A stretch of 64,000 nt of DNA from CAWULT01 sp963923455 (GTDB lineage: Bacteria > Acidobacteriota > Vicinamibacteria > Vicinamibacterales > UBA2999): positions 4,982-68,981 of the forward strand of contig CAWULT010000010.1 in the NCBI GenBank assembly GCA_963923455.1, written 5' to 3'. Under the pieces are notes generated by a model, which worked only from the letters and a program-made list of their open reading frames with translations, had not been told where the DNA came from and did no database searches. The translations under genes were made by a program, and so were the position numbers. This document shows, one piece after another, positions 11,188 to 20,418 of the stretch (position 1 is the first letter of the stretch; the number at the start of each line of letters is the position of its first letter).

Positions 11188-12645
11188 CTAGTTGAGCGCG
11201 CGCTGCCGGGCGGCCTTGAACTGCGCGGTCGCCTCGCGGACCTGCGCGACGCGGTCGCCGGCGAAGTCGGGCGCCACCGCGCCCTTCGCCAGCTGCACCG
11301 CCGAGATCAGCAACCCCCGCGAGGCCATCGCGTCCTTCGGCGCCCTCACGGCCTGAATCGACTGCTCGAGCTCCCCGAACGTGCCCCCGAGCGCGGCCAG
11401 CACCTCCGGCGTCGGCGACGCGACGGCCGAGCGCAGGAACGGCTGGATCGCCTCGAAGCGGGCGAACACGGGCTCGATCGCGGCCTTGTAGGCGTCGGCG
11501 CTGACGGTGTCGCCGGCCGTGGCCCTTCCGGCCCTGACGGGCCCGGCCGCGGGCCGAGCCAGAGCCGGAGCCGGAACCGCGAGGGGCGCCGCCGGCGCCG
11601 GAGCGGGCGCGGCCGCCCGTATCGTCGGCTGCACGGGATCAGCCACCGGTTCGGGCACCGGCGCGGGTGGAAGGTCCGGCCCGCCCCCGTCGACGGCCGC
11701 GGGCCGACGCGACACGTCCACGTAGACGCGCCGGCCGACCGTGCGGACCGCGGCATTGGCGCGCTCGTCGAGCGTGAGACGGGCGCGAACCTCGCGCGGG
11801 CCGCCGTCGCCCATGGCCCGGACGGCCACGTGCTTCACCAAGTCCACTTCCTGCGGCACGCTCCAGACGCGAGGTTGCGTGGTGCCCTCCGCCTCGCCCG
11901 CCGCCGGCCGCATCCGTACGTCGAACGCCGACTCGTTGAGCCGTTCGGCGCTCACCTGCCGCGGCTCGTCGTCGAACTCGAACACCAGCGACCAGCGGCC
12001 GGGTCCCGCCACCATCACCACCGTCGGCCGGTCGGCCGACAGCGACGAGACCCTCAGCGGATCGAAGGCCTCGCCGTCGTCCTTGGTCCTGCGCAGCCGC
12101 TCGTCGACGTAGAGCCGCGTGCTGCGGTAGCCGTACGAGGACAGCGAGCGCTGTGCGCGCTCGGCCTCGTCGATGGCCACGTAGGGCCCGACGAGCACCT
12201 GGCGCCTGGCGCCGTCGAGCCGCCACGTGAAGGACGGCAGGCCGAACGCGTCGAGCCGTTCGGCGAGGTCGTCGGCCTCCTGGTCACGAGTGAAGGACGC
12301 GACGGTCACGTTGAAGCTGGCCGCGGTCGGGACGGGCGGGGCCAGTTCGTCCGACGTCGCGGCGGCCTTGGCGCCGCCGGACCCCTTCATCCAGACGCCC
12401 ACCCCGGCGAGCAGCGCGACGACGATCGCGGCCACGAGCCAGGTCTGCCGGCGCATGTCCGTCGGCCAGACGTCGATCGTCCGGGACTGGCGTCCCCCCA
12501 TCGAGGAGAGCCCCGGGCGCTTGAGGAGCCGATCGAGCTGCTGCTCGTCGAGCAGCAGAACCGTGTACTTGTCGCCCGCACCACCGCCGCCGGAGTGCGG
12601 TTTCCCCGGGTGGTCCTTCCCGGAGCGGACGATCCCGTTCTTCAC
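11188..12645 (-). CDS. SPOR-domain membrane protein at the end of the tad operon
   Basis: A 485-residue protein. About 70 N-terminal cytosolic residues precede one transmembrane helix (TWLVAAIVVALLAGVGVWM). A SPOR-like domain follows at roughly residues 105-180 (FNVTVASFTRDQEADDLAERL and then QVLVGPYVAIDEAERA). Next come a probable beta-rich AMIN-like stretch, a Pro/Ala-rich linker and a helical C-terminus. SPOR domains bind denuded peptidoglycan. Lying one base after the AAA ATPase gene, it is the last gene of the tad operon and may anchor the pilus machine in the wall or place it in the cell; this role is inferred. A GC-rich hairpin (11180-11204) overlaps its stop codon. Confidence 0.75.
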   Translation of the reverse strand: MKNGIVRSGKDHPGKPHSGGGGAGDKYTVLLLDEQQLDRLLKRPGLSSMGGRQSRTIDVWPTDMRRQTWLVAAIVVALLAGVGVWMKGSGGAKAAATSDELAPPVPTAASFNVTVASFTRDQEADDLAERLDAFGLPSFTWRLDGARRQVLVGPYVAIDEAERAQRSLSSYGYRSTRLYVDERLRRTKDDGEAFDPLRVSSLSADRPTVVMVAGPGRWSLVFEFDDEPRQVSAERLNESAFDVRMRPAAGEAEGTTQPRVWSVPQEVDLVKHVAVRAMGDGGPREVRARLTLDERANAAVRTVGRRVYVDVSRRPAAVDGGGPDLPPAPVPEPVADPVQPTIRAAAPAPAPAAPLAVPAPALARPAAGPVRAGRATAGDTVSADAYKAAIEPVFARFEAIQPFLRSAVASPTPEVLAALGGTFGELEQSIQAVRAPKDAMASRGLLISAVQLAKGAVAPDFAGDRVAQVREATAQFKAARQRALN

Positions 12646-12646
12646 G

Positions 12647-14002
12647 TCAGTGCACCTCGACGCGGCCTCGTGCCCCCTTCTTCGGAGGAATCAATGTCGG
12701 CGAGGCCGATTCGCTGCCCACGAAATAGGACGCGCACGCCGCGTCGAGCAGCTCCTTGTTGATCGTCGGCTCGATGCCCCGGTACCGACAGAGGGCCATG
12801 ACCTGGTCGAGGAGATCGCGGGGGTGACAGGCCCGCAGCGGGCGCCCGGCCGGCTGGTAGTGCCGGCGCTGCAGATACGCCACCACCACCTGGTGGAACT
12901 GCAGCCGCCGCTGGCGGCAGTTCATCTCGAAGATCTTCGAGAACTGCTCCTCGGTCGGGTCGTCCACCGCGATCTTGTACGGGATGCGGCGCATGAAGGC
13001 CTCGTCGGCGAGCGAGGCCGGCTCGAGGTTGGTGGCGAAGACGATCAGCACGTCGAAGGGCACCTGGAACTTCTTGCCCGTGTGCAGCGTGAGGTAGTCG
13101 ACGCGGCTCTCCAGCGGCACGATCCAGCGGTTCAACAGCTCGTCCGGCCGGATGCGCTGCCGGCCGAAGTCGTCCACCAGGAACACGCCGCCGTTGGCCC
13201 GCAGCTGGAGCGGCGCCTCGTAGAACTTCGCCAGCGGGTTGAACGTCAGGTCGAGCATGTCCATCGTCAGCTCGCCGCCGACGATGACGACGGGCCGCCG
13301 GATGCGCACCCAGCGGCGGTCGCGCGGCTCGGCCTTGATGATGCTCGAGTGATCCGGCTCCTCCGCGTCGAGCGCCTCGTGCACGATCGGGTCGTACATC
13401 GTGATGACGTGCCCCTCGACCTCGATCGCGTACGGCATGTACATGTCGCCGCCGACGCTGCGGCCGAGCCCTTCGGCGATCACCGACTTGCCGTTGCCGG
13501 GCGGGCCGTACAGAAAGAGCGCCTTGTTCGCGTTGACGGCCGGCCCGAGTTGTTCGAGGAGCCGGTCGCCCACGATCAGGTGCGAGAAGCCCTTGCGCAG
13601 GCGCTGGCGGTCGACGTAGCCACGGGCCGCCTGCAGGGCGCGCATCTGTGCCACGTAGGCGGACAGCGGCACGGGCGCCGCGCCCGTGTAGAGGTTCACC
13701 TCGAAGTACTGCTGCGCGCGGTCGCGCCCGAGGTCGGTGAGCGCATAGCGGTAGCTGGCGCTCGAGGCGCTCGACGCGCCACGGACCTCGATCAGCCGTT
13801 CCGTGCGCAGGCGCATGACGATCGGCTCGAGGATGGTGTAGGGCAGCTTCAGACGCTCGGCGAGCTGCAGGCCGGTGGACTCGCCCGCGTAGAGCGTCTT
13901 GACGAGGAGCTGCTCGACCTGGTCGGTGCTCAGCCCCGTGTCGGCCAGCGTCGCCGGGACGGGGGGTGCGGGGGTGCGGTGAATCTCGGGCTGCTCGCTC
14001 AT
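12647..14002 (-). CDS. Winged-helix/AAA ATPase in the tad operon
   Basis: A 451-residue ATPase. Residues ~20-100 form a winged-helix-like module. The AAA domain has Walker A GPPGNGKS at 166-173 and Walker B-like GGVFLVDDFGRQ near residue 260, followed by an arginine-rich sensor region (NRWIVPLESRVDYL, EAFMRRIPYK). It is not TadA/CpaF, which is encoded separately. Its start overlaps the tadC stop by 4 bases (ATGA), so it is translated with the tad genes. I do not know a defined function for it. Possible roles are remodelling of the pilus motor or regulation of its assembly, by analogy with other AAA proteins with a helix-turn-helix front. Confidence 0.78.
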   Translation of the reverse strand: MSEQPEIHRTPAPPVPATLADTGLSTDQVEQLLVKTLYAGESTGLQLAERLKLPYTILEPIVMRLRTERLIEVRGASSASSASYRYALTDLGRDRAQQYFEVNLYTGAAPVPLSAYVAQMRALQAARGYVDRQRLRKGFSHLIVGDRLLEQLGPAVNANKALFLYGPPGNGKSVIAEGLGRSVGGDMYMPYAIEVEGHVITMYDPIVHEALDAEEPDHSSIIKAEPRDRRWVRIRRPVVIVGGELTMDMLDLTFNPLAKFYEAPLQLRANGGVFLVDDFGRQRIRPDELLNRWIVPLESRVDYLTLHTGKKFQVPFDVLIVFATNLEPASLADEAFMRRIPYKIAVDDPTEEQFSKIFEMNCRQRRLQFHQVVVAYLQRRHYQPAGRPLRACHPRDLLDQVMALCRYRGIEPTINKELLDAACASYFVGSESASPTLIPPKKGARGRVEVH

Positions 14003-14913
14003 TTGTCCGCCGCCAGCGGGAAGAGGACCTCGACGATCTTGATCGCCGCCGGCCCGATCGTGACGACCCAGACGGCCGGGAAGATGCAGAAGACGAGCGG
14101 GAAGACCATCTTCACGCCGGTCTTCGCGGCCGCCTCCTCGGCCCGCTGCTTGCGCTTGGTCCGCAGCGTGTCCGACTGGACGCGCAGGGATCGGGCGACG
14201 CTCGTGCCGAACTTGTCGGTCTGGATCAGCATCGCCGCCAGCGACGACAGGTCATCGACGCCGGTGCGGTCGGCCAGGTTGCGCAGCGCCTCGGCGCGCG
14301 CCTTGCCGGCCCGCAGCTCGAGATTGATCAGGCGCAGCTCGTCCGAGAGCTCCGGATGGGCGAAGGCCAGCTCCTGCCCCACACGCTGGAGGGCCTGGTC
14401 GAGGCCGAGACCCGCTTCCACGCTGACGACGAGCAGATCCAGCGCGTCTGGCAGCGACAGGCGGATCCGATGCTGCCGTGCCGCGGCCATGCGCGCCAGG
14501 CCCATGCCCGGCAGCAGGTAGCCGACGGCCGCCGCGCCGAGGGCCAGGGCCAGGTTCGGCTTCATCACGATCGGGTTCGACGCGACGACGAAGAACATGA
14601 TCGAGACGCCGAGCCGGATCCCGAAGAAGACCGTCAGGGCCTCCGGGCCCCGGTACCCAGCGGTGATCAGCCGCTGGTGGAGCTTGCCGAGCTCGCTCGC
14701 CGAGCGCGGTGCGGCCTTGCCAAGGCGCTTGACCGTCTTCAGGAAGCCGTCGCCCGAGAACACGCCGGTGCGGACCGGCGCGGCATCGGGCGCGCGCAGT
14801 TCGCCGAGCCGCTGCTCGATGGTCGCGGTCGCGCCCTGCGACAGCGACATCGCGACGGCCCCGACCAGCAGCGAGACGAACAGGAAGCCCAGGAGCGGGA
14901 GCAGGACAGTCAC
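13999..14913 (-). CDS. tadC: Tad pilus inner-membrane platform protein TadC
   Basis: A 304-residue type II secretion F-family protein. N-terminal and C-terminal membrane helices flank the cytosolic GspF-type bundle, recognisable by LPDALDLLVVSVEAGLGLDQA and the RSLRVQSDTLRTKRKQRAEE motif. The C-terminus has the paired helices (VFPLVFCIFPAVWVVTIGPA). TadC acts with TadB as the platform on which the TadA ATPase assembles the Flp pilus. It follows tadB by one base and overlaps the next gene by 4 bases. Confidence 0.93.
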   Translation of the reverse strand: MTVLLPLLGFLFVSLLVGAVAMSLSQGATATIEQRLGELRAPDAAPVRTGVFSGDGFLKTVKRLGKAAPRSASELGKLHQRLITAGYRGPEALTVFFGIRLGVSIMFFVVASNPIVMKPNLALALGAAAVGYLLPGMGLARMAAARQHRIRLSLPDALDLLVVSVEAGLGLDQALQRVGQELAFAHPELSDELRLINLELRAGKARAEALRNLADRTGVDDLSSLAAMLIQTDKFGTSVARSLRVQSDTLRTKRKQRAEEAAAKTGVKMVFPLVFCIFPAVWVVTIGPAAIKIVEVLFPLAADK

Positions 14914-14914
14914 G

Positions 14915-15880
14915 TCACACCTCGATCTTGATCACGCGCCGGATCCAGATGAATCCGATGGTCTGCATCACGATGGCGCCCATGATCATCGTGCGGCCCA
15001 TCCGCGCTTCGAACAGCGTCTTCATGTGGTCGGGGCTGATGAACGACAGCGCGATGGCCAGCGCCGCCGGCAGCGCCAGCAGCACGTACCCGGTGAAGCG
15101 GCCGTGCGCCGTGTGCACGCGGACCTGCCGCAGAATCTTGAAGCGCTCGCGGACGACCGACGCGAGGTTGTCGAGGATCTCGGCGAGGTTGCCGCCCGTC
15201 TCGCGCTGGATCTGCACGGCCGTCACGAAGAAGCGGACGTCCATGTGGGGGACCCGCTCGGCGAGCGAGTTCAGCGCCTCTTTCAGGGGCAGGCCGAACT
15301 TCTGCTGCTCGAAGCTCTTGCGGAACTCCGTGCCCACGGGGTCGGGGAGTTCGTCGGCCACCATGCCCATCGCGGTCTGGAAGGCATGGCCGGCGCGCAG
15401 CGCGCGGGCCAGCAGGTCGAGGCTCTCGGGGAACTGCTCCTCGAACGCCTTCATGCGGACGGACCGCTTGTAGACCAGCCACAGCACCGGCAGCGTGAGG
15501 CCCGCCAGGCCCACGAGAAAGGCCACGAGCACCTGGTGCGCGAACAACAGGCCGACGAGCGACAGCGCGACGCCGGAGGCGACGCACATCAGCACGACGG
15601 CGCTCGCCGTCGTCTTGACGCCGGACTGCTCGATCAGCCGGTTCAGCGACGCGCCACGGTCCGCGCCGGCCACCAGGCGATCCAGGGCCGGCAGGGGACT
15701 CGTCGGGGCCTGGCTGATCACCGACCCTTCGCCGGACTCGGCCACCGGCGTGGAGAGATCCCGCAGCCGGCGCTCGAGCTGGCGGCTCGACATCACGGCG
15801 GCCAACCGCTGGGCGCCGGCGTAGGCGCCGACGACGACGCCGGTGACCACGAAGAAGACGATCACGGCGGCCAGCATCAC
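14915..15880 (-). CDS. tadB: Tad pilus inner-membrane platform protein TadB
   Basis: A 321-residue type II secretion F-family protein with one N-terminal helix, a central pair and a C-terminal pair of helices. The typical TadB segment (FPESLDLLARALRAGHAFQ, then RETGGNLAEILDNLA) is clear. It forms the inner-membrane platform of the Tad pilus together with TadC. Its ATG overlaps the cpaF stop by 4 bases (15877-15880), showing translational coupling. Confidence 0.93.
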   Translation of the reverse strand: MMLAAVIVFFVVTGVVVGAYAGAQRLAAVMSSRQLERRLRDLSTPVAESGEGSVISQAPTSPLPALDRLVAGADRGASLNRLIEQSGVKTTASAVVLMCVASGVALSLVGLLFAHQVLVAFLVGLAGLTLPVLWLVYKRSVRMKAFEEQFPESLDLLARALRAGHAFQTAMGMVADELPDPVGTEFRKSFEQQKFGLPLKEALNSLAERVPHMDVRFFVTAVQIQRETGGNLAEILDNLASVVRERFKILRQVRVHTAHGRFTGYVLLALPAALAIALSFISPDHMKTLFEARMGRTMIMGAIVMQTIGFIWIRRVIKIEV

Positions 15881-17232
15881 CGCACCTCCGTGACGCCTTC
15901 GAACATGGCCGGCGCCAGGTGGATGCCGGCCGCCTGCAGGCGCTCGGCCACCTTCGGCCGGACGCCGGTGGCCCGGAAGCGGCCGATCACCTTGCCGTTC
16001 TCGCCGAGCCCCAGCTTCTCGAAGACGAAGATCTCCTGCGTCGTGATGATGTCGCCTTCCATGCCGGTGATCTCGGAGATGCTCGTCACCTTGCGGCTGC
16101 CGTCGCTGAGGCGCGTCTGCTGGACGATCAGCTGGATCGCCGACGCGATCTGGTGGCGCATGGCCCGCTCCGGCAGGTTCATGTTCCCCATCGCGATCAT
16201 CGTCTCGATACGGGTGAGGGCGTCGCGCGGGCTGTTGGCGTGGACGGTGGTCAGCGAGCCATCGTGGCCCGTGTTCATCGCCTGCAGCATGTCCAGGGCT
16301 TCCTCGCCGCGGACCTCGCCCACGACGATGCGGTCGGGCCGCATGCGCAGCGCGTTGACGACGAGCTGCCGCTGGCGGATCGCGCCCTTGCCCTCGACGT
16401 TGGCGGGACGCGTCTCGAGCCGCGCCACGTGCTCCTGGTGCAGCTGCAGTTCGGCCGCGTCCTCGATCGTGACGATGCGTTCGCGGTCGGAGATGAAGCT
16501 CGAGAGCACGTTGAGCAGCGTGGTCTTGCCGGCGCCGGTGCCGCCGCTGATCAGGCAGTTCAGCTTCGCCTTGACGCAGTAGGACAGGAACTCGAGCATC
16601 GGCGCCGTCAGCGCGCCGAGGCCGACGAGGTCGGTGGCCTTCAGGCGCTCGGCCGGAAACCGGCGGATCGACAGCAGCGGGCCGTCCACGGCCAGCGGCG
16701 GAATGATCGCGTTGACGCGCGAGCCGTCGGGCAGCCGCGCGTCGACCATCGGCGAGCTGTCGTCGACGCGGCGGCCGACGCGGCTGACGATGCGGTCGAT
16801 GACGCGCAGCAGGTGGCCGTTGTCCTGGAACGTCGCCGTGACGCGCTCGAGGCGGCCACGCCGCTCGACGAACACGCTCTGATAGGTGTTGACCAGGATG
16901 TCGCTGATGCCCGGGTCGCGGAGCAGCGGCTCGAGCGGCCCCAGGCCGAACACGTCGTCGAGGACCTCGACGAACAGCATTTCCCGCTCGCTGAGGCTGA
17001 GGGGCGTTCCCTCCTCGGCCAGCAGCTGCCCGAGCAGCGTGCGAATCTCTCCCTCGGCGCGGCTGCGATCGGCGTGCGCCAGGGCCTCGAGGTTCAGCCG
17101 GTTCAGCAGCTTCCGGTGCACGTTGGCCCGCAGCTCCAGGTACTGCTGCCGCGGGGCCGGCGGACCGGCGGGCCGGACCGGCGGCTTGCCGGCCGGGCTC
17201 TGGGGCGTCACGGGGGGCGTCGCGGTGGCCAT
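15877..17232 (-). CDS. cpaF: Tad pilus assembly ATPase TadA/CpaF
   Basis: A 451-residue secretion ATPase that powers Flp pilus extension and retraction. The N-terminal ~50 residues are Pro-rich. The CpaF N-terminal domain (ISDILVNTYQSVFVERRG) precedes the RecA-like core with Walker A GGTGAGKTT, an Asp box and the Walker B segment RIVVGEVRGEEALDML. The His-box TGHDGSLTTVHANSP is also present. Length and order are typical for the family. It lies between cpaE and tadB in the usual tad gene order. Confidence 0.96.
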   Translation of the reverse strand: MATATPPVTPQSPAGKPPVRPAGPPAPRQQYLELRANVHRKLLNRLNLEALAHADRSRAEGEIRTLLGQLLAEEGTPLSLSEREMLFVEVLDDVFGLGPLEPLLRDPGISDILVNTYQSVFVERRGRLERVTATFQDNGHLLRVIDRIVSRVGRRVDDSSPMVDARLPDGSRVNAIIPPLAVDGPLLSIRRFPAERLKATDLVGLGALTAPMLEFLSYCVKAKLNCLISGGTGAGKTTLLNVLSSFISDRERIVTIEDAAELQLHQEHVARLETRPANVEGKGAIRQRQLVVNALRMRPDRIVVGEVRGEEALDMLQAMNTGHDGSLTTVHANSPRDALTRIETMIAMGNMNLPERAMRHQIASAIQLIVQQTRLSDGSRKVTSISEITGMEGDIITTQEIFVFEKLGLGENGKVIGRFRATGVRPKVAERLQAAGIHLAPAMFEGVTEVR

Positions 17233-17238
17233 GGCGGG

Positions 17239-18411
17239 TTACCAGATGGAAGCGAGGCGCTGGAGCCCGAGCGTCGACCGCTTCGAGGCGGCGGGCTCCG
17301 CCACCCCGGCCTGCGGCTGCAGGATGCGCCGGGTGAACTTGCCGAACTGCGCGGCCATCTCGGTGTTGTCGGCCAGGGCGAGCGGCACACCCGAGTTGAG
17401 CGCGGTCGAGACCGTCTTGTAGTCGCTCGGAAACGTGTGGAAGATGGGCTGGCCGAGCGCCTGCTCGATCTGCGCCGGCGGAATCGGATACGGTTCCGCC
17501 GCTCGGTTCATCAGGATGCGCACGCGGTCGCCACAGGCGCCCAGCTGGCCGATGCGGTCGAGCAGCCGCTGCGCGTTCCGGATCGACGGCACGTCGGGGT
17601 TGGCGACCAGGCAGATCATGTCCGACGTGTAGAGCGACGACACGGCGTTCGGGGTCAGCTGCGATCCGGCGTCGACGACGATGTGGGCGTACTGCCGGCC
17701 GAGCAGCCGGAATACCTCCTCGAGCGCCGCCGTGTCGCTCGGCCCCGGACGGTCGAACTGGTCGGATCCGGCGAGCATCTCGAGGCCGGACTTGTGCTTC
17801 GTCACCAGCTCCCGCAGGAACTCGGTGTCGAGCCGGTGCAGATTGTCGAGGGCATCGAGCAGCGTGTAGCGGCTGCGCACGCCCAGGAAGAGCGACACCT
17901 CGCCCAGCCCGGCCTTGAGGTCGACGATCACCGTCGGCTTCTTGCTCAGGCGGGCGATCTCGACGGCGCAGTTCACGGCCATCGTCGTCGTACCGGCGCC
18001 GCCCTTGGCTCCGAAGAACGACACGGTGGTCGCCTGGGGCTGGGCCGAGGGCGACGCGGCCCGCCGCTGCGCCACCCGGCGGAGTCCCTCGTCGAACGCG
18101 TCGCGCGTCGGCGGCCAGACGAAGAACTCGTTGGCGCCGGCACGCATCGCGCGCAGGATCGCGTCGGGGTTGGCTTCGGCGGACACGAAGAAGATGCCGA
18201 GCGTCGGGTCCGCCGCCCGTGCCTGCTCCACGATGCCGACGGCCGCGGCCAGATTGCCGCGGCCATCGATGATCACAAGGTCCTGCCCCGCACTCCGGCC
18301 GAACCGGTCGTCACTGACTCCGACCGGCATCGCGCCGTTCCGGAGCAGCGCGGCGACCTCGGTGCGGAATCCTTCGTCCTCGCTGACGATCGAGCCTGTC
18401 AAACGCGCCAT
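17239..18411 (-). CDS. cpaE: Tad pilus localisation ATPase CpaE/TadZ
   Basis: A 390-residue protein with an N-terminal receiver-like domain (residues ~1-115) and a ParA/MinD-type ATPase domain. The deviant Walker A motif is KGGAGTTT, near residue 138, and VIVDLKAGLG follows as the A' region. CpaE/TadZ places the Tad machine at its site in the cell. Operon position between the secretin gene and cpaF is standard. Start at the ATG at 18411, 24 bases after the secretin stop. Confidence 0.93.
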   Translation of the reverse strand: MARLTGSIVSEDEGFRTEVAALLRNGAMPVGVSDDRFGRSAGQDLVIIDGRGNLAAAVGIVEQARAADPTLGIFFVSAEANPDAILRAMRAGANEFFVWPPTRDAFDEGLRRVAQRRAASPSAQPQATTVSFFGAKGGAGTTTMAVNCAVEIARLSKKPTVIVDLKAGLGEVSLFLGVRSRYTLLDALDNLHRLDTEFLRELVTKHKSGLEMLAGSDQFDRPGPSDTAALEEVFRLLGRQYAHIVVDAGSQLTPNAVSSLYTSDMICLVANPDVPSIRNAQRLLDRIGQLGACGDRVRILMNRAAEPYPIPPAQIEQALGQPIFHTFPSDYKTVSTALNSGVPLALADNTEMAAQFGKFTRRILQPQAGVAEPAASKRSTLGLQRLASIW

Positions 18412-18435
18412 GATGGTGTGCCTGTGTCCCGTCCG

Positions 18436-20397
18436 CTACTGCGTCCCGGCTCGCGCCGCCTGCGCCTGGTAGGCCGCCTGCGCCTCGCGCAGCCGCGCCT
18501 CGGCCGAAGCCACGGCGCGCTGCCGGTTGGGATCGACGCGGGCCGCCTCGTCCTGCTTCTGCGCGTCCTCGATGGCCCTCTCCTCCGCCTTGCGGCGCTC
18601 TTCGGCCAGCCGCTCGGCCTCCTTCTGGGCCTTGGCGGCGGCCTTCTGGGCCTTCTTCTCTTCCTCTGCGGCCTTCTTCGCCGCGTCGGCCTCGGCGCGG
18701 GCGCGCTCCCTGGCGGCCTTCTCCTCGCGCTTCCGCTCGGCCTTGTCGGCCTCCGCCTGCCGATCGGCCAGGTCATCGGGCTGGCGGCGCGCCTCGTCCG
18801 CCGCCTGCTTCACCGCATCGCGCTCGGTCTCGATCCGCGCCTTGTCGGCCGCGAGCCGCCGGGCCGACGCCTGCTGCGCCGCGGCGCCCTCGCTGATGCT
18901 GGACTGCCGGCCGTCGCCGAACGCGGCGGGCGGCGTCGGCTGCGTGCGGCGCTCCGGCAGCGGGGCCATGAACGGCTCGGGCAGCCGGGGCAGCTGCCCG
19001 GTGACGCCCTCCGACTCGGTCGAGAGGATGTGCGGCGTGATCATCACGACCAGTTCGGTCTGGTCCTTCTTCGCCGCGCGGCTGCGGAACAGCTGGCCGA
19101 GGATCGGGATGTCGCCGATGCCGGGAATCTTCTGCATCGTCGACGCCACCTGGTTGTTCATCAGCCCGGCGATGGCGAACGTCTGGCCGTCGCGCAGGTC
19201 CAGTTCGGTCTCGGTGCGCCGCGTCGACAGCGCCGGGATCCGGAAGCCGTTGAGCACGACGGCGTTGCCGTAGTCGAGCGAGCTCACCTCGGGCCGCACC
19301 TTCAGGTGCACCCGTTCGCCGCTCACCGTCGGCGTGAAGTTCAGCCGGATGCCGAACTCCTTGAACTGAATCGAGATCGACTGCTGCTGCCCGGCGCCCT
19401 GCATCACCGGCACGGGGAACTCGCCACCGGCCAGGAAGCTCGCTTCCTTGCCGCTCTCGGACACCAGGTTCGGCTCCGCCAGGCTCTGGAAGAGGCCGCG
19501 CTGCTGCATCGCTTTCAGCACGAGGCCCAGGTCGTAGCGCTCGCTGAGGAGGAACAGGTTCAGGAAGTCGCTGAACGTGATCTTGCCCGATGCGTCGGTG
19601 ACGGCCGATCCAAAGTCGCCGTTCGCCTTCGACCAGGCGAGATCCGAGAAGTCCGGCGCCGCGAACTGCTGCGTCGACGCGCGGCCGATCGTGTTCTTGA
19701 TGCCGGTCGGGCTCGTGAAGAACGACATGCCGAACTCGGTCATGGCGCTGCGGCTGACTTCGGCGAAACGCACCTTCAGCAGCACCTGGTTGCTCGGCCG
19801 CGCCTCGCGGACCTGCAGCACCGAGGTGACGTCCTCCTTCTTGTCCACCGCCGAAACCGCGACGTTGACGATGCGCTCGGCGACCTCCTTGCTCGAGACG
19901 GTGCCCGACAGGATCACGCTGCGGCCGTTGCTGCGGACGTCGACCTTCTCGGTCGGGAAGAGCTGCGTGATCTGCTCCGACAGGCGGGACAGGTCCCGCT
20001 GCACGGCGATCTCGTAGCGCCGCACCGCGCCGGCCCGGCTCCAGACGAACATGGAGATGGCGCCAGGCACCTTGCCGTGCACGAGCAGCTGGTTCGGCGA
20101 CGTGACCAGCGCGTCGGCCACGTCGGCGCTCGTCAGCGACACGCGTGAGATCGGCGTGCCCACGTCGATGAGCGCCGAACGCCCGACCAGGATGCGCACC
20201 GAGTCGGCGGCCGCCTGGGTATCAGGCGCCTCCACGGCCGCGACGGCCGCGGGAGCGGCGCTCGCGGAAGCGCCGACCGGCGTCCCGCCCGGCGCCGCGC
20301 TCTGCGCGAACACCAGCGAGCCCCCGAAGACCGCGATGATGAAGATGTGGGCGCCGGTGAGCGCCGTGTGGCCGAGTGCCCTGGAATTCTGTCGCAT
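18436..20397 (-). CDS. cpaC: Tad outer-membrane secretin CpaC/RcpA with a long charged C-terminal extension
   Basis: A 653-residue secretin that forms the outer-membrane pore for the Flp pilus. It has a signal-type N-terminus, a pilus/BON-type N domain (DVGTPISRVSL, LLVHGKVPGAISM) and a secretin domain (GQTFAIAGLMNN, IPGIGDIPILGQLFRS, VVMITPHILS). After the secretin domain, about 140 residues (from ~513) are almost only Ala, Glu, Lys, Arg, Asp and Gln and should form a long TolA-like coiled coil. Such an extension is not part of the standard CpaC fold. It would face the periplasm if the secretin is oriented as usual. The ATG at 20397 is taken as start. Confidence 0.92.
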   Translation of the reverse strand: MRQNSRALGHTALTGAHIFIIAVFGGSLVFAQSAAPGGTPVGASASAAPAAVAAVEAPDTQAAADSVRILVGRSALIDVGTPISRVSLTSADVADALVTSPNQLLVHGKVPGAISMFVWSRAGAVRRYEIAVQRDLSRLSEQITQLFPTEKVDVRSNGRSVILSGTVSSKEVAERIVNVAVSAVDKKEDVTSVLQVREARPSNQVLLKVRFAEVSRSAMTEFGMSFFTSPTGIKNTIGRASTQQFAAPDFSDLAWSKANGDFGSAVTDASGKITFSDFLNLFLLSERYDLGLVLKAMQQRGLFQSLAEPNLVSESGKEASFLAGGEFPVPVMQGAGQQQSISIQFKEFGIRLNFTPTVSGERVHLKVRPEVSSLDYGNAVVLNGFRIPALSTRRTETELDLRDGQTFAIAGLMNNQVASTMQKIPGIGDIPILGQLFRSRAAKKDQTELVVMITPHILSTESEGVTGQLPRLPEPFMAPLPERRTQPTPPAAFGDGRQSSISEGAAAQQASARRLAADKARIETERDAVKQAADEARRQPDDLADRQAEADKAERKREEKAARERARAEADAAKKAAEEEKKAQKAAAKAQKEAERLAEERRKAEERAIEDAQKQDEAARVDPNRQRAVASAEARLREAQAAYQAQAARAGTQ

Positions 20398-20418
20398 GAT
20401 CGTTCACCTACTCCCGGC

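Noticed and set aside
11180..11204. A terminator formed by two AGCGCGCGCT blocks at the end of the SPOR gene
   Set aside because: It overlaps the stop codon and has no T tract; each block is itself palindromic, so pairing is ambiguous.
15919..20148. A 1409-codon open frame on the plus strand across the tad genes
   Set aside because: It is the antisense shadow of cpaF, cpaE and cpaC in a high-GC region; the product is Arg/His/Asp-rich with no domain, while the minus-strand genes match well-known families.
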